A stretch of 64,000 nt of DNA. Origin: Microlunatus kandeliicorticis (GTDB lineage: Bacteria; Actinomycetota; Actinomycetes; Propionibacteriales; Propionibacteriaceae). The notes beneath the pieces were generated by a model that was given only the letters and a program-made list of their open reading frames with translations, was not told the origin of the DNA and ran no database searches. The translations under genes were made by a program, and so were the position numbers. Numbering within the stretch: the stretch's first letter is position 1; every line of letters begins with the position of its first letter. The stretch covers positions 806,001 to 870,000 of the forward strand of contig NZ_JACGWT010000002.1 of NCBI RefSeq assembly GCF_014137855.1, given 5' to 3'. Below, piece after piece: positions 1 to 11,095 of the stretch.

Positions 1-157
1 GCGCGCCAACCTGCACCGCGCACGTCAGGGGAAGGGGCCGCTGCGCAAGAACCCGTTCCACTTCGGGCGCAGCATCGACCCGCTGGTGGTGGCGCTCGTC
101 GCCGGGCCGCTGGCCCTCGTGGTGCTGCTGGCCTGGGCCGTGGCCAGCAAGTTCTGA
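1..157 (+). CDS. C-terminal fragment of a membrane protein
   Basis: The window opens inside a gene whose last 51 codons end at TGA 155-157. The visible part is a basic, glycine-rich stretch followed by one clear hydrophobic helix of about 22 residues (DPLVVALVAGPLALVVLLAW) and a short AVASKF tail. This looks like a C-terminal membrane anchor or the last helix of a multi-pass protein. The next gene starts 5 nt downstream on the same strand, so the two are probably co-transcribed. The family cannot be named from this fragment. Confidence 0.55.
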   Translation, partial: RANLHRARQGKGPLRKNPFHFGRSIDPLVVALVAGPLALVVLLAWAVASKF

Positions 158-162
158 TCCGC

Positions 163-1107
163 GTGCCCGACGACCTGCGCGACCGGGCGCGGCGTGCGGC
201 GGTGGCCGTACAGGACGCGGTGACGAACGACCTGCGTTACCACCGGACCAGCCGGCTGCTGATCGTGGCCGACGACGCCGTGCTCGTGGACGACCGCTAC
301 CGCGATCCCGGGGCCGAGCACGTCTTCTCGGTGACCAAGAGCGTGCTGGCCACTGTGCTCGGGGTGATCGCCGGTCGGGAGGGACTGCCGTCGCTGGAGG
401 CGCCGGTCTCGGACGTGCTCGCCGAACTCCGCGGCACGCCGTCGGCCGGACAGACCTGGCGCCAGCTGTTGACCATGACCCGCGGCGCCGTGACCGACGG
501 CACGTGGGAGATCGACGCGGTCAACGGGCTCCCGTCCGGTCAGGTCGCGCACCTGGCCCGGGCGCCGCAGGTCAGCCCGCCGGGTGAGCAGTTCGGTTAC
601 GACAACGGCGCCGCCCACCTGCTCAGCGCGGCGGCGGCGGAGCACGTCGGGGTCTCGGTCGCCGACTACGCCGAGCGGCACCTCTTCGCGCCGCTCGGGA
701 TCGAGGGCGCCCGTTGGGCGCACGACCCGGACGGCATCGCCCAGGGCGCCGACGGGCTGCAGCTGTCGGCCGACGGCGTCGCGGCGATCGGGCGGCTCTG
801 GCTCGGTGCGGGTCGGCACCACGGTCACGAACTGGTCGAGCAGGGGTTCCTGGAGGCCATGACGAGCCGGCAGAACGACGGCGGTCCGCCCGAGGACGTC
901 CCCTACGGCTTCCTGACCTGGCTGCCCCCGGGGCTGGTCATGGCCGCCGGCTGGGCGGGCCAGCACCTGCTGGTCGACCGGTCACGCCGGCTCGTCGTGG
1001 TGGTCACCACGGACGCCGGCTTCCGGCCGGGACCACCGCCCATCGACGCGATGCCGCAGGACTGGCGCCCCGCCGTCGAGCTGGTGCGTCCGGTCCTGTT
1101 CGGCTGA
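163..1107 (+). CDS. Serine hydrolase, class C beta-lactamase-like
   Basis: A 314-residue protein starting at GTG 163. It carries the hallmarks of the penicillin-binding/beta-lactamase fold. SVTK near residue 57 is the SxxK nucleophile motif, and YDN near residue 146 (GYDNGAAHLL) is the YxN motif. The helical all-alpha insertion and the C-terminal beta strands (WAGQHLLVDRSRRLVVVVTT) also fit. No signal peptide is seen, so it is probably cytoplasmic and more likely an esterase or peptidase than a true beta-lactamase. The KTG-like motif is weak (WAGQHL, with no clear K/H-T/S-G). It follows the membrane-protein fragment closely and converges on the histidine kinase gene. Family assignment is firm; the substrate is unknown. 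Confidence 0.85.
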   Translation: MPDDLRDRARRAAVAVQDAVTNDLRYHRTSRLLIVADDAVLVDDRYRDPGAEHVFSVTKSVLATVLGVIAGREGLPSLEAPVSDVLAELRGTPSAGQTWRQLLTMTRGAVTDGTWEIDAVNGLPSGQVAHLARAPQVSPPGEQFGYDNGAAHLLSAAAAEHVGVSVADYAERHLFAPLGIEGARWAHDPDGIAQGADGLQLSADGVAAIGRLWLGAGRHHGHELVEQGFLEAMTSRQNDGGPPEDVPYGFLTWLPPGLVMAAGWAGQHLLVDRSRRLVVVVTTDAGFRPGPPPIDAMPQDWRPAVELVRPVLFG

Positions 1108-1130
1108 GCCCACCCGGGTCCCCGGCGGCC

Positions 1131-2372
1131 TCAGCCGACCCCGTGCTCCGGCAGGGTGATCACGAACTCGGCACCCTGTTCGCGGCCGACGGTTGCGGTG
1201 ACCTGCCCGTCCATGGCCTGGACGAGGCGGCGGACGATGTGCAGGCCGAGCCCGGTGCCCTCGATGCCGCTGGTGTTCGAGCCGCGGACGAAGGCGGTGA
1301 ACAGGTCCTCCTGGTCGGAGCCGCCGGGCAACCCGACGCCGTGGTCGGAGATCACGAAGACGATCTCCCGGGTCTCCGGCCGCCGGCTCAGGGCGATGGT
1401 GATCACGCCGCCGTCCGGGGAGTACTTCACCGCGTTCTCGGCGAGGTGCCAGAGCGCCTGGCGAGCCGCCTCCGGGTCGGCGTGGACCCAGAGGTCCGGG
1501 ATGATCTCCCGCGCGATCCGGTGATCGGGACCGCAGAGGCCCTGCAGGTCGTCCGCGATCCACTCGGACAGCCGGCTGAGGTCGAGCGGCTCGGGACGCA
1601 ACGACGCCGACAGGCTGCGGTCGCGTGCCTCCTCGAGCAGCGAGTCCAGCTGGCCGACCGCCCGCTTCGACGCCTCCTGGATGCTGGTCAGCCCGCGTTG
1701 CAGCTTCGGCCGCTCACGGACGTCGGTGTCCTCGAGCAGCGTCTCCGCCCACCCGGTGATGATCGCCAGCGGCGACTTCAGCTGGTGCTCGGCCTCGGCC
1801 AGGCCGACGTCGTGGTCGCGGGCCAGCTGCTCGAGGTCGCCGAGATGGTCCATCGCCGCGCGGTGGGTGCGGTCGCGGTTCCAGTGCTCGGCGATCAGCT
1901 GGGCCAGCACCAGCAGGACCGGTCGCGCACTACTGGCCACCCGGTGGTGGTCGTGACTGGCGCCGCACAGCGTGGCCACCAGCCGACGGTCGTCGTCGAC
2001 GATCGGGACGCTGACGAAGGCGTTGATTCCCAGCTCGCCGGCCACCGCGGTGCCCGGCAGATCCCGTTCGACGTCGTCGGTCGCCCAGGTGCCGGTGTCG
2101 AGCGCCCGCCGGCACAGCGAGTCCCACCAGGCCGTCATCGTCCCGTTGGCGATGTCGAGCGCCGCGAGGTTGCTCGAGAACCGCACGGTCTGAGCGGTGC
2201 GGCCACCGTCGACCTCGGCGATGTAGGTCGACTCCAGACCCGTGACCGCGTGCACCATGTCGAGGATCGACGGGGCGATCATCGGGAGCGGCCGGATCCG
2301 GATCGGTGCTTCCACCCCGTCGGGTTCGAGGAAGAACGCGGCGGGCGAGGTGCGGGGGCGGGGGTCGGGCAT
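1131..2372 (-). CDS. GAF-domain sensor histidine kinase
   Basis: A 413-residue soluble kinase. A GAF sensor domain spans roughly residues 31-165 and contains the typical FVSVPIVDDD strand. A dimerisation/phosphoacceptor helix has HQLKSPL (His196). The HATPase domain shows the N box (Asn313 in ENAVKYSPDGG), G1 (SDHGVGLP, Asp343) and G2 (GTGLGLHIV). No transmembrane helix is visible, so it probably senses a cytoplasmic ligand or redox signal. I start it at ATG 2372; an in-frame GTG at 2468 would add 32 poorly conserved residues and crowd the divergent RidA promoter. No response regulator gene is adjacent, so the partner is an orphan elsewhere or the kinase joins a branched pathway. Confidence 0.85.
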   Translation of the reverse strand: MPDPRPRTSPAAFFLEPDGVEAPIRIRPLPMIAPSILDMVHAVTGLESTYIAEVDGGRTAQTVRFSSNLAALDIANGTMTAWWDSLCRRALDTGTWATDDVERDLPGTAVAGELGINAFVSVPIVDDDRRLVATLCGASHDHHRVASSARPVLLVLAQLIAEHWNRDRTHRAAMDHLGDLEQLARDHDVGLAEAEHQLKSPLAIITGWAETLLEDTDVRERPKLQRGLTSIQEASKRAVGQLDSLLEEARDRSLSASLRPEPLDLSRLSEWIADDLQGLCGPDHRIAREIIPDLWVHADPEAARQALWHLAENAVKYSPDGGVITIALSRRPETREIVFVISDHGVGLPGGSDQEDLFTAFVRGSNTSGIEGTGLGLHIVRRLVQAMDGQVTATVGREQGAEFVITLPEHGVG

Positions 2373-2508
2373 GTCCGCGCTGAGATCTCGTTTCCGGCTC
2401 GGGTTCGACGGCGAAACGCCTGGTGACGGCAACATTATCGCGAGCGACGGACCCGGACCAGGGGTCACCGTGCGCCGTCGTCCGGCCGGTCCGTGCCAGG
2501 CTGCGCGG

Positions 2509-2940
2509 GTGTCCTCTCCGGTCCAGCTGCTCCGGGTCCCCGGTCTCGCGCCCGTCCCCTACGCCTACGCCGCGGTCGTCGACCCGACCCGGCGTCTGGT
2601 CCTCACCGCCGGTGCCTGCCCGCTCGACGCCGACGGCCGCACCGTCGCGGTGGGCGATCCGGTGGGGCAGGCCGAGCGGGTGCTCGACAACCTGACCGCG
2701 ACGCTCGCTGCCGCCGGCGCCGGGCTGACCGACGTGGTGCGGACGACGGTCTACGTCGCGAGCAGCGACCGGGCCGACCTGGGCGCCGTGTGGGAGGTGG
2801 TGGCGGATCGCTTCGGCGACCACGACGTCCCCAGCACGCTGCTCGGCGTCGCGGCGCTCGGCTGGCCCGACCAGCTGGTCGAGATCGAGGCCGTGGCCGT
2901 GGCCGACAGCGAGCCGGTCCCTCCGGCTGATCCGCGGTGA
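2509..2940 (+). CDS. RidA/YjgF/UK114 family protein
   Basis: A 143-residue protein starting at GTG 2509. It shows the small-trimer RidA fold: a LVLTAGACPLDADG beta hairpin, QAERVLDNL helix, AGLTDVVRTTVYVAS and a C-terminal LVEIEAVAV strand. RidA enzymes hydrolyse reactive enamine/imine intermediates made by PLP enzymes. The key arginine (VRTTVYV) and the terminal glutamate (LVEIEAV) are present, so imine deaminase activity is plausible, though many subfamilies have other roles. There is no good Shine-Dalgarno. A TGcCAGGCT extended -10-like box ends 6 nt before the GTG, which suggests a leaderless message. It is divergent from the histidine kinase. Confidence 0.85.
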   Translation: MSSPVQLLRVPGLAPVPYAYAAVVDPTRRLVLTAGACPLDADGRTVAVGDPVGQAERVLDNLTATLAAAGAGLTDVVRTTVYVASSDRADLGAVWEVVADRFGDHDVPSTLLGVAALGWPDQLVEIEAVAVADSEPVPPADPR

Positions 2941-3016
2941 CGGCGTTGGACCGCGCTGCCACACTGGCCGTCCCGACGCGGCGCCGGGCCGCGCGGGTCC
3001 GAGCTCAGGAGTGACG

Positions 3017-3673
3017 ATGGCCGAGTCCACGCGATCGAGCGAGACCGCGGCACCCGACCGCGACGGCGGGCTCGAACACCTGCTCAACCGGGTCGTCGCG
3101 ATGAACGCCGACCTGGCCCGTCGGCACGTCCGTCGGTTCGGCGGTGATCGCACGGGTGAGGAGCTGCTGCGCCGCCTCGACCGGCAGTACCGCGCGGCGG
3201 TCACCGCCTCGGGCGGCTTCGTCGGCGCGACCGCCGCGGTGCCGGGTGTCGGGACGGCGGTCAGCGCCGCGCTCGCTGCCGGCCAGACCCTCGGCACGCT
3301 GCAGGCGACCATGCTCTACGTGCTGTCCTACGCCGAGGCGACCGGCGTCTCCGTCGACGACGTCGACCGTCGCCGGGTGCTGCTGATGGCCGTGCTTCTC
3401 GGGGAGACCGGCCAGCAGGTGGTCGAGAAGATCCTCGGCAACAGCGACCAGGACTGGGTCTCGCTGATCGGCGGCAGAGCCTCCAAGGACCTCGTCTCGC
3501 GGATCAACCGTGAGCTGCGGCGTCGCTTCCTCGGCCGCTTCGGGGTGCGCCAGGGCATCACCTCGCTGGCCCGGATGCTGCCGTTCGGGGCCGGTGCCGC
3601 ACTCGGCGGGATCGCCGGGGCGGCCAGCAGTGCCGCGGTGATCAGATCGACCCGCCGCGCCTTCGGCGTCTGA
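3017..3673 (+). CDS. EcsC-like helical protein (tentative)
   Basis: A 218-residue protein. The start ATG 3017 is chosen because AGGAG lies 5 nt upstream (3007-3011). Residues 60-105 form two Gly/Ala-rich hydrophobic helices (GGFVGATAAVPGVGTAVSAA). A charged helical middle follows, and a second Gly/Ala-rich hairpin (FGAGAALGGIAGAASSAAVI) lies near the C terminus. The pattern of two amphipathic Gly/Ala hairpins around a helical core resembles the EcsC family and related membrane-associated actinobacterial proteins, but no catalytic motif is visible. It stands alone and converges with the dioxygenase-associated pair across a strong terminator. Confidence 0.45.
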   Translation: MAESTRSSETAAPDRDGGLEHLLNRVVAMNADLARRHVRRFGGDRTGEELLRRLDRQYRAAVTASGGFVGATAAVPGVGTAVSAALAAGQTLGTLQATMLYVLSYAEATGVSVDDVDRRRVLLMAVLLGETGQQVVEKILGNSDQDWVSLIGGRASKDLVSRINRELRRRFLGRFGVRQGITSLARMLPFGAGAALGGIAGAASSAAVIRSTRRAFGV

Positions 3674-3706
3674 GGGCGGGACCCGGCGTCCACCGGGCCG
3701 GAACGG

Positions 3707-3748
3707 ACGCGTCGCCCGGGTGCCGGTGGGGGCACCCGGGCGACGCGT
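3707..3748. terminator. Perfect 18-bp hairpin, bidirectional terminator
   Basis: The arms 3707-3724 (ACGCGTCGCCCGGGTGCC) and 3731-3748 are exact reverse complements around a 6-nt loop (GGTGGG). It sits between two convergent genes (stop at 3673 on +, stop at 3791 on -), the expected place for a shared rho-independent-like terminator. As usual in high-GC actinomycetes there is no T tract. Confidence 0.85.
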
Positions 3749-3790
3749 GATCTCGGGTCGGCGGTCGTGCCGCCGGGTCGTGCGTCCGGT

Positions 3791-4114
3791 TCAGCTGCTG
3801 GTCTCGACCAGCCGCTCGAACAGGAACTCGTAGGGCAGGTAGGAGACGTCGTACTCGTGCCCGGGCTGGTGCGCGGTGAGCTGCGACATCTGGATCAGCC
3901 GCCAGCCGTCGATCAGGGCCTCCAGCCCGGTCGCGTACGGCGGGACGTCGCTGTCGCCCATGGTCGGGCGCGACCGGCCGGTGCCGTCGTAACGCGACCA
4001 GCCGATCACGTTCGAGTCGAGGGCCGAGGTGCCCAGGTAGAGGACGAGCACCTGCTGGCGCAGGTGGGCGTCGATCGGCCGGGCCGAGAACGATTCTTCG
4101 ACGGAGATGGTCAT
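3791..4114 (-). CDS. Small conserved hypothetical paired with PhyH-like dioxygenase
   Basis: A 107-residue soluble protein with ATG at 4114 and a GGGA ribosome site 8 nt upstream. It has no signal peptide, cysteine or obvious catalytic motif. It is rich in aromatic and polar residues (SNVIGWSRYDGTGRS, HEYDVSYLPYEFLFERL). It starts 31 nt downstream of the dioxygenase stop on the same strand, so the two form an operon, and the protein may be a subunit or accessory of that enzyme. I do not recognise the family; the pairing is the only functional hint. Confidence 0.6.
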   Translation of the reverse strand: MTISVEESFSARPIDAHLRQQVLVLYLGTSALDSNVIGWSRYDGTGRSRPTMGDSDVPPYATGLEALIDGWRLIQMSQLTAHQPGHEYDVSYLPYEFLFERLVETSS

Positions 4115-4145
4115 CAGGCTTCCCTTCGCTGTGCGGTCGCGGTGA

Positions 4146-5027
4146 TCAGAAGTTCCAGCCGGCGCTCGGCTTGTTCGAGCCGAGCCGCGGGTCGGTGGCC
4201 CCCGGGGCCAGGAACTGCGGCCGCAGCGTCTCCCGGGTCAGGTAGTAGTCGATGTCGAACTCCTGGTCGCCGGTCAGCGTCCGCCACAGCTTGGCGCGGT
4301 TGACCAGCTCGAGCCGACCCTCGTTCGCCGAGGTCCAGCCGAAGTTGGTCCGGAGCTCCTTGACCACCGCGGGGTCGTCGATGTCGTCGGTGTTCCACAG
4401 CCGCAGCTGGCGCACGGTCGGGTTGAACCTGATCTTGAACATGTAGCGCGGCTGGTCGGAGTCGTTGCGGCGTCCGCCGTGCCAGATGCCGTGGTGCAGG
4501 AAGACCACGGTGCCGGCCGGGCAGGTGAGCCGGGTCTGGCCGGCCAGGTTCTGGTAGCGGCCGATCCCGGTCTGGTTGATCTTGCGCAGGTGGGTGCCCG
4601 GCACGCTCAGCGTGCCGCCCTGCTCGAGGGTGACCTCGCGCGGGTAGTACATGAGCTGGACGTCGAACGCGTCGGTCCGGGTGTCCAGGATCGCGTCGCC
4701 GTGCATGTTCTGGGCCTCGCCGCCGCGCGGCGGGCGGACGTGCACCGCGTGGTGGTCGATCACCGGGTTGGGGCCGACCAGGCTCTGCACCGCACCGGCC
4801 ACGGCGGGCAGGTCGAGCAGCTCGCGGACGAAGGTCCCGGTCGGGAACGCCTCGTCGAGCGCGGTGCCGTAGGGGTAGCCGGGGATGCCTTCGTCGAGCA
4901 CGTCGATCGCGCGCTCGTTCATGCTCGCCGGGACCACCGCTTCCAGAGCGATCGCGCCGTGCGACACGAAGTGGGCCATTTCCACCGAACTCAGCAGGTG
5001 CTTGCGATCCACCAGGGGCGTCACCAC
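4146..5027 (-). CDS. Phytanoyl-CoA dioxygenase (PhyH) family oxygenase
   Basis: A 293-residue protein of the Fe(II)/2-oxoglutarate-dependent PhyH family. The double-stranded beta-helix facial triad is visible: HGD at residues 109-111 (NMHGDAIL) and a distal histidine at about 183 (HHGIWHGGRR), with a nearby Arg as 2-oxoglutarate anchor. PhyH proteins hydroxylate varied small molecules, not only phytanoyl-CoA. The start is GTG 5027 with AAAGGA upstream; GTG 5024 is also possible. Downstream lies the 107-residue partner. A divergent AraC-type regulator 129 nt away suggests inducible catabolism or modification of a specific small molecule. The substrate is not predictable from sequence. Confidence 0.85.
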   Translation of the reverse strand: MVTPLVDRKHLLSSVEMAHFVSHGAIALEAVVPASMNERAIDVLDEGIPGYPYGTALDEAFPTGTFVRELLDLPAVAGAVQSLVGPNPVIDHHAVHVRPPRGGEAQNMHGDAILDTRTDAFDVQLMYYPREVTLEQGGTLSVPGTHLRKINQTGIGRYQNLAGQTRLTCPAGTVVFLHHGIWHGGRRNDSDQPRYMFKIRFNPTVRQLRLWNTDDIDDPAVVKELRTNFGWTSANEGRLELVNRAKLWRTLTGDQEFDIDYYLTRETLRPQFLAPGATDPRLGSNKPSAGWNF

Positions 5028-5155
5028 GCCGTCCTTTCCTCAAGTCGGGATCCGGGCGCGACTGCCGATTGCGTCACGCTCCGGTGGTCGAGCCTAAGCC
5101 GGGCGGGTCGACCCGCGGATGGTGCAAAGCCCACCGCTGCTGGTTCAATTCGTGC

Positions 5156-5974
5156 ATGACGAGCCGAGTCGCCGACGACGTCCCGGCTACCCCGCTGGAC
5201 CTGTCCGGGCCACCGGAGGTCGCGGGGATCGGGCGCAGCACCCACGGGGTGGTCCGGCCGGTCGACGAGTTCCGGCTGCCCGAGCTGTGGTCGCTGCACC
5301 TGTACAGCTACCACGCCGAGCTCGAGGTCGACGGCGCCGCCCACGCGATCGCCCCCGGCACGGTCAGCCTGGTGCCGCCGGGTGCGGTGATCCGCTACCG
5401 CTACCAGGGGCCCTCCACGCACCTGTACGCCCACCTCCGGGCCCGCGCGCTCCCGGTGCGCCGGGCTCACGCGCCGGGGTCCCGGCTGCGGCTGGTGATG
5501 TCGCCGGGGGCTGACCTCCCAGTGGTCAACGACCTGATGGCCTCTGCGGTGGCCAGCGCGCCGAGCCGACCGACGCGGTCGCGCTGCGATCTCTGGGCCG
5601 TGCTGCTGCGCCTCGACGAGCGGCCCGTGCTCGGTCAGGCGCCGCCCGCCCAGCAGCATCTGACCGCGGCGATGAGCTACGTCGAGTCCAGGCTCCCCGA
5701 TCCGATCACGGTCCCCGAGATCGCGGCCGCCGTCGGCGTCTCGGCCAACCACCTGACCCGGGTGTTCACCGCCGAGCTGGGCAGCACGGTGGTCGGCTAC
5801 GTGCGCCGGCGGCGGATCGAGCACGCCCGGCGGCTGCTGGCCAGCACCACGATGTCCATCGCCGCGGTCGCCGCGAGCGTCGGTTTCACCGACCTCCAGG
5901 CGTTCAACAAGACCTGTCGCGCCGTCACCGGGGTGTCCCCGCGCCAGCTGCGACGGGCGGCCGAGGAGGTCTGA
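5156..5974 (+). CDS. AraC-family transcriptional regulator
   Basis: A 272-residue regulator starting at ATG 5156. The N-terminal half is a cupin-like sensor domain ([31 protein letters not shown]). The C-terminal hundred residues hold the two helix-turn-helix units: [21 protein letters not shown] and the second helix pair [20 protein letters not shown]. This is a classic AraC/XylS layout in which ligand binding to the cupin domain changes promoter binding. It is transcribed divergently from the PhyH-like gene, and that gene pair is its likely target. The next gene, the copper ATPase, lies 43 nt downstream but has its own operator. Confidence 0.9.
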   Translation: MTSRVADDVPATPLDLSGPPEVAGIGRSTHGVVRPVDEFRLPELWSLHLYSYHAELEVDGAAHAIAPGTVSLVPPGAVIRYRYQGPSTHLYAHLRARALPVRRAHAPGSRLRLVMSPGADLPVVNDLMASAVASAPSRPTRSRCDLWAVLLRLDERPVLGQAPPAQQHLTAAMSYVESRLPDPITVPEIAAAVGVSANHLTRVFTAELGSTVVGYVRRRRIEHARRLLASTTMSIAAVAASVGFTDLQAFNKTCRAVTGVSPRQLRRAAEEV

Positions 5975-5988
5975 TCCGGGTGCCGGCC

Positions 5989-6010
5989 ATATACCCCCAA
6001 GGGGTATATT
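5989..6010 (+). promoter_or_regulatory. CsoR-type copper operator overlapping -10 of copA
   Basis: The near-perfect palindrome ATATACCCCC-A-AGGGGTATAT lies at 5989-6009. It matches the known actinobacterial CsoR operator pattern (TACCCC...GGGGTA flanked by A/T). Its right arm contains TATATT (6005-6010), an excellent -10 box ending 7 nt before ATG 6018. Bound Cu(I)-responsive repressor would therefore block RNA polymerase directly. No csoR gene is in the window. Confidence 0.8.
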
Positions 6011-6017
6011 GCGGGCC

Positions 6018-8558
<2,541 letters not shown>

Positions 8559-8596
8559 CCCGGCGCCGGCGCACTGACCGTCGGGTTCGGCAGGGT

Positions 8597-9571
8597 CTAC
8601 CAGTCCCAACCCGACGACGGAGGCGCCGGACACCGCGGACAACGGGCCGGGAGGCCCGACCAGCCGCGGTCGCGGAGCACCGTCGCGACCTGCCGGGCCA
8701 CCCGGCACGGCCGGCTGGCGACGTCGGACCAGCCGTAGCGCAACGTGGTCAGCCCGCGCACCGCGGCCACGTTGTCGCGCTCGAGGTCCCGGAACCGGCC
8801 GGCGCCGAGATGGCCGAGCCGACCGTCGAGCTCCACCAGCAGGGCGAAGTCGTCGTAGGCGACGTCGACCACGCCGAGCCCACGCCGCCGCTGCCGGAGC
8901 CCGGTGGGCAGTCCGTGCGCGCGTTCGACGGTGCGCAGGTAGCGCAGCTCGAGCGGGGTCTCGGCACCGGCGGCGACGTCCTCGGGCAGGCTGCCGAGCA
9001 GCCGCCGGTGCCGCAGCCGCGGCCGGGCCGAGGCGGCGCGGGCCAACCGGGCCGGCGTGGTGCGACGGCGTTGGACCGCTCGGGTGACCCAGTCGAGCGC
9101 GGCCCTCTGGTCGCCGAGGTCGACCAGGTCGAGCACGGTGTCCTCGACGGTGGTGCGAGGCAGGTCGTCGAGCAGTGACACCCGACGGTGCGGGAGGGAC
9201 TGCCGCCGCCAGCTCCACCCGTACGGAGGCTCCGGGCGGCGGAGCGGCAGGTCGGCGTCGGCGGGCAACCAGACGGCGATCTCGTCCGGCGGGTCGTCGA
9301 CCAGTCCGCGGGTGAACGCGGCCGCCTCGGCCGCGAGCACGGCACCGTCGCCGCCGACCAGGACCGCGGCCCAGGCCTGGCTGAACCAGGTGGGCGGGCC
9401 GGTCAGCAGGTAGACCGCCCGGCACAGCCGCGGCCAGCCGCCCGGTCCGGTGAGCCGGGCGAGAGCGGTGCGGCTCAGTCCGTGACCGAGGCACAGGGCG
9501 CGGGTGGCGGCGCCGGCCTGGCGGTCGGCCAGGGCGAGCAGGGCAGCGGGAACCGGCTGTCGTGGGTACAC
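8597..9571 (-). CDS. AbiEi-like N-terminus / DUF559 endonuclease-like protein
   Basis: A 324-residue cytoplasmic protein of a type common in actinomycetes. The N-terminal half resembles the winged-helix AbiEi antitoxin-like module (LCLGHGLSRTALARLTG, WPRLCRAVYLLTG). The C-terminal third resembles DUF559, a Vsr/restriction-endonuclease-like fold: VDVAYDDFALLVELDGRLGHL followed by RDLERDNVAAVRGLTTLRYGW. The acidic LVELDG strand and basic R-x-R-D region are where the family's putative nuclease residues lie. Function is unproven for the family. It converges with copA 38 nt away and its start faces the sugar locus promoter. Start is GTG 9571. Confidence 0.7.
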   Translation of the reverse strand: MYPRQPVPAALLALADRQAGAATRALCLGHGLSRTALARLTGPGGWPRLCRAVYLLTGPPTWFSQAWAAVLVGGDGAVLAAEAAAFTRGLVDDPPDEIAVWLPADADLPLRRPEPPYGWSWRRQSLPHRRVSLLDDLPRTTVEDTVLDLVDLGDQRAALDWVTRAVQRRRTTPARLARAASARPRLRHRRLLGSLPEDVAAGAETPLELRYLRTVERAHGLPTGLRQRRRGLGVVDVAYDDFALLVELDGRLGHLGAGRFRDLERDNVAAVRGLTTLRYGWSDVASRPCRVARQVATVLRDRGWSGLPARCPRCPAPPSSGWDW

Positions 9572-9706
9572 ACCCGCACCCTGGGGAGGTCACCGCGGCC
9601 CGCGCGGGCGTCGTCCACAGGGCCGGTCAGTGGTTCGCTCGATCCACCGTCGGATCCGGCCCCGTAGACCCTGCACAAGCCGACGACGGCGCGCCCGACG
9701 AGTTCG

Positions 9707-9752
9707 TTGACAGGGGAAAGCGTTGTCCACTAGCCTCCAGAAAACGCTTTCT
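9707..9752 (+). promoter_or_regulatory. Promoter and two LacI-type operators of the sugar-acid importer operon
   Basis: TTGACA (9707-9712) and TAGCCT (9731-9736) form a strong sigma-70-like promoter with an 18-nt spacer. A palindrome AGAAAACGCTTTCT (9739-9752) covers the expected transcription start. A second, weaker palindrome GGAAAGCGTTGTCC (9715-9728) lies within the spacer. The stronger site recurs exactly at 19953-19966 beside a LacI gene, so repression by that protein is inferred. The solute-binding protein ATG is 25 nt downstream of the operator. Confidence 0.8.
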
Positions 9753-9776
9753 GACTCGAGGACGAGGGTGGAGGAC

Positions 9777-11078
9777 ATGGGCGTCAACCGGAGACAGTTC
9801 CTGATCGGTGGGCTCGGAGCGATGGCCGCGACGGCCGGTCTCGCCGGGTTGAGCGGCTGCGGCGGGAGCTCGAGCAGCGGCTCCGCGACCAGCGGCGACC
9901 TGGCCTTCACCTGGTGGGGCAACGACGTCCGCAACAAGGAGACCACCGAGGCGATCGCCGCCTACGGCAAGGCGAACCCCGGGGTCAAGATCTCGCCGCA
10001 GCCGGGGGAGTGGGCGAGCTACTGGGACAAGCTGGCCACCCAGACCGCCGCCAACAACGCGCCCGACGTCATCCAGATGGACATGGCCTACATCTCCGAG
10101 TACGGCAACCGCGGCGCGCTGCTCGACCTGTCCAAGTACGGCGCGGACACCTCGAAGTTCGCGGCCGGCACGGTCGACTCGGGCAAGATCGACGGCACCC
10201 TCTACGGCATCAACGCCGGCATCAACACCCCGACGATCCTGGTCAACCCGAAGCTGTTCGCCAAAGCCGGCATCGACGTCCCGGACGACAAGACCTGGAC
10301 CTGGAACGACTACAAGCAGATCGCCGGCGAGCTGACCGGCAAGCTCGGCAACGGCATCGTCGGCACCGCCTCGCCGTTCAACGACGCCACCCTGAGCGCC
10401 TGGCTGCGCCAGCAGGGCAAGGAGCTCTTCGTCGACAAGGGGCTCGGCTTCACCGCCACCGACGTCGTCGGCTGGTTCCAGCTGATGCTCGACTTCCAGA
10501 ACGCGAAGGCCATGCCGTCGGCCTCGGCGATCACCGAGGAGGCCTCGCAGTCGCTCGACCAGGGCTCGCTGGTCACCGGCAAGGCCGCGATGGCCTACTT
10601 CTGGTCCAACCAGGTGGAAGCCGTCAACCAGGCCGCGGGAACCGAGATGAAGCTGCTCCGCTATCCGAGCCTGGCCGGCAAGGCCGCCGAGCGGAAGGCC
10701 TGGTACAAGGCGTCGATGCTCTGGTCGGCCTCGAGCCGGTCGAAGTCGCCCGAGGCCGCGGTCGCGTTGATCAACTGGTGGGTCAACAGCACGGACTGCG
10801 CGAACATCTGCCTGGCCGAGCGCGGCATCCCGGCCAACACCGAGGTGCTGGGCACCGTCAAGCCCAAGCTGTCCAAGGCCCAGCAGAGCGTCGCCACCTT
10901 CATCGACGAGATCAAGCCCGAGCTGGCCGACACCCCGATCGCCCCACCGCCCGGCGGCGGCACCCTGGGGGACGTGATGAGCCGGGCGATGAGCGACCTG
11001 CTCTTCGGCCGGAGCAACGTCAACGACGCCGCGAAGAAGTTCGTCGACGAGCTCACCTCCAACCTGTCCGCCTCCTGA
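9777..11078 (+). CDS. ABC sugar importer, solute-binding lipoprotein (cluster 1)
   Basis: A 433-residue family-1 solute-binding protein. ATG 9777 is preferred because GAGGG lies 8 nt upstream and the protein then begins with a Tat-like RRQFLIGG motif and the lipobox LSGC (Cys28). It is therefore an extracytoplasmic lipoprotein. The mature protein has typical CUT1 features (FTWWGNDVRNKETTEAI, APDVIQMDMAYISEY, AMAYFWSNQ). It captures a sugar or sugar-acid oligomer for the two permeases that follow 17 nt downstream. It is the first gene of the operon behind the LacI-controlled promoter. Its ligand is unknown; the glycosidase and sugar-acid enzymes nearby suggest a pectin- or rhamnoside-type oligosaccharide. 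Confidence 0.92.
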   Translation: MGVNRRQFLIGGLGAMAATAGLAGLSGCGGSSSSGSATSGDLAFTWWGNDVRNKETTEAIAAYGKANPGVKISPQPGEWASYWDKLATQTAANNAPDVIQMDMAYISEYGNRGALLDLSKYGADTSKFAAGTVDSGKIDGTLYGINAGINTPTILVNPKLFAKAGIDVPDDKTWTWNDYKQIAGELTGKLGNGIVGTASPFNDATLSAWLRQQGKELFVDKGLGFTATDVVGWFQLMLDFQNAKAMPSASAITEEASQSLDQGSLVTGKAAMAYFWSNQVEAVNQAAGTEMKLLRYPSLAGKAAERKAWYKASMLWSASSRSKSPEAAVALINWWVNSTDCANICLAERGIPANTEVLGTVKPKLSKAQQSVATFIDEIKPELADTPIAPPPGGGTLGDVMSRAMSDLLFGRSNVNDAAKKFVDELTSNLSAS

Positions 11079-11095
11079 CCCGGACCGGCTGACCG

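Noticed and set aside
163-1107. True beta-lactamase conferring resistance
   Set aside because: No export signal and a weak third motif; the family is dominated by esterases and peptidases, so a resistance role is not supported.
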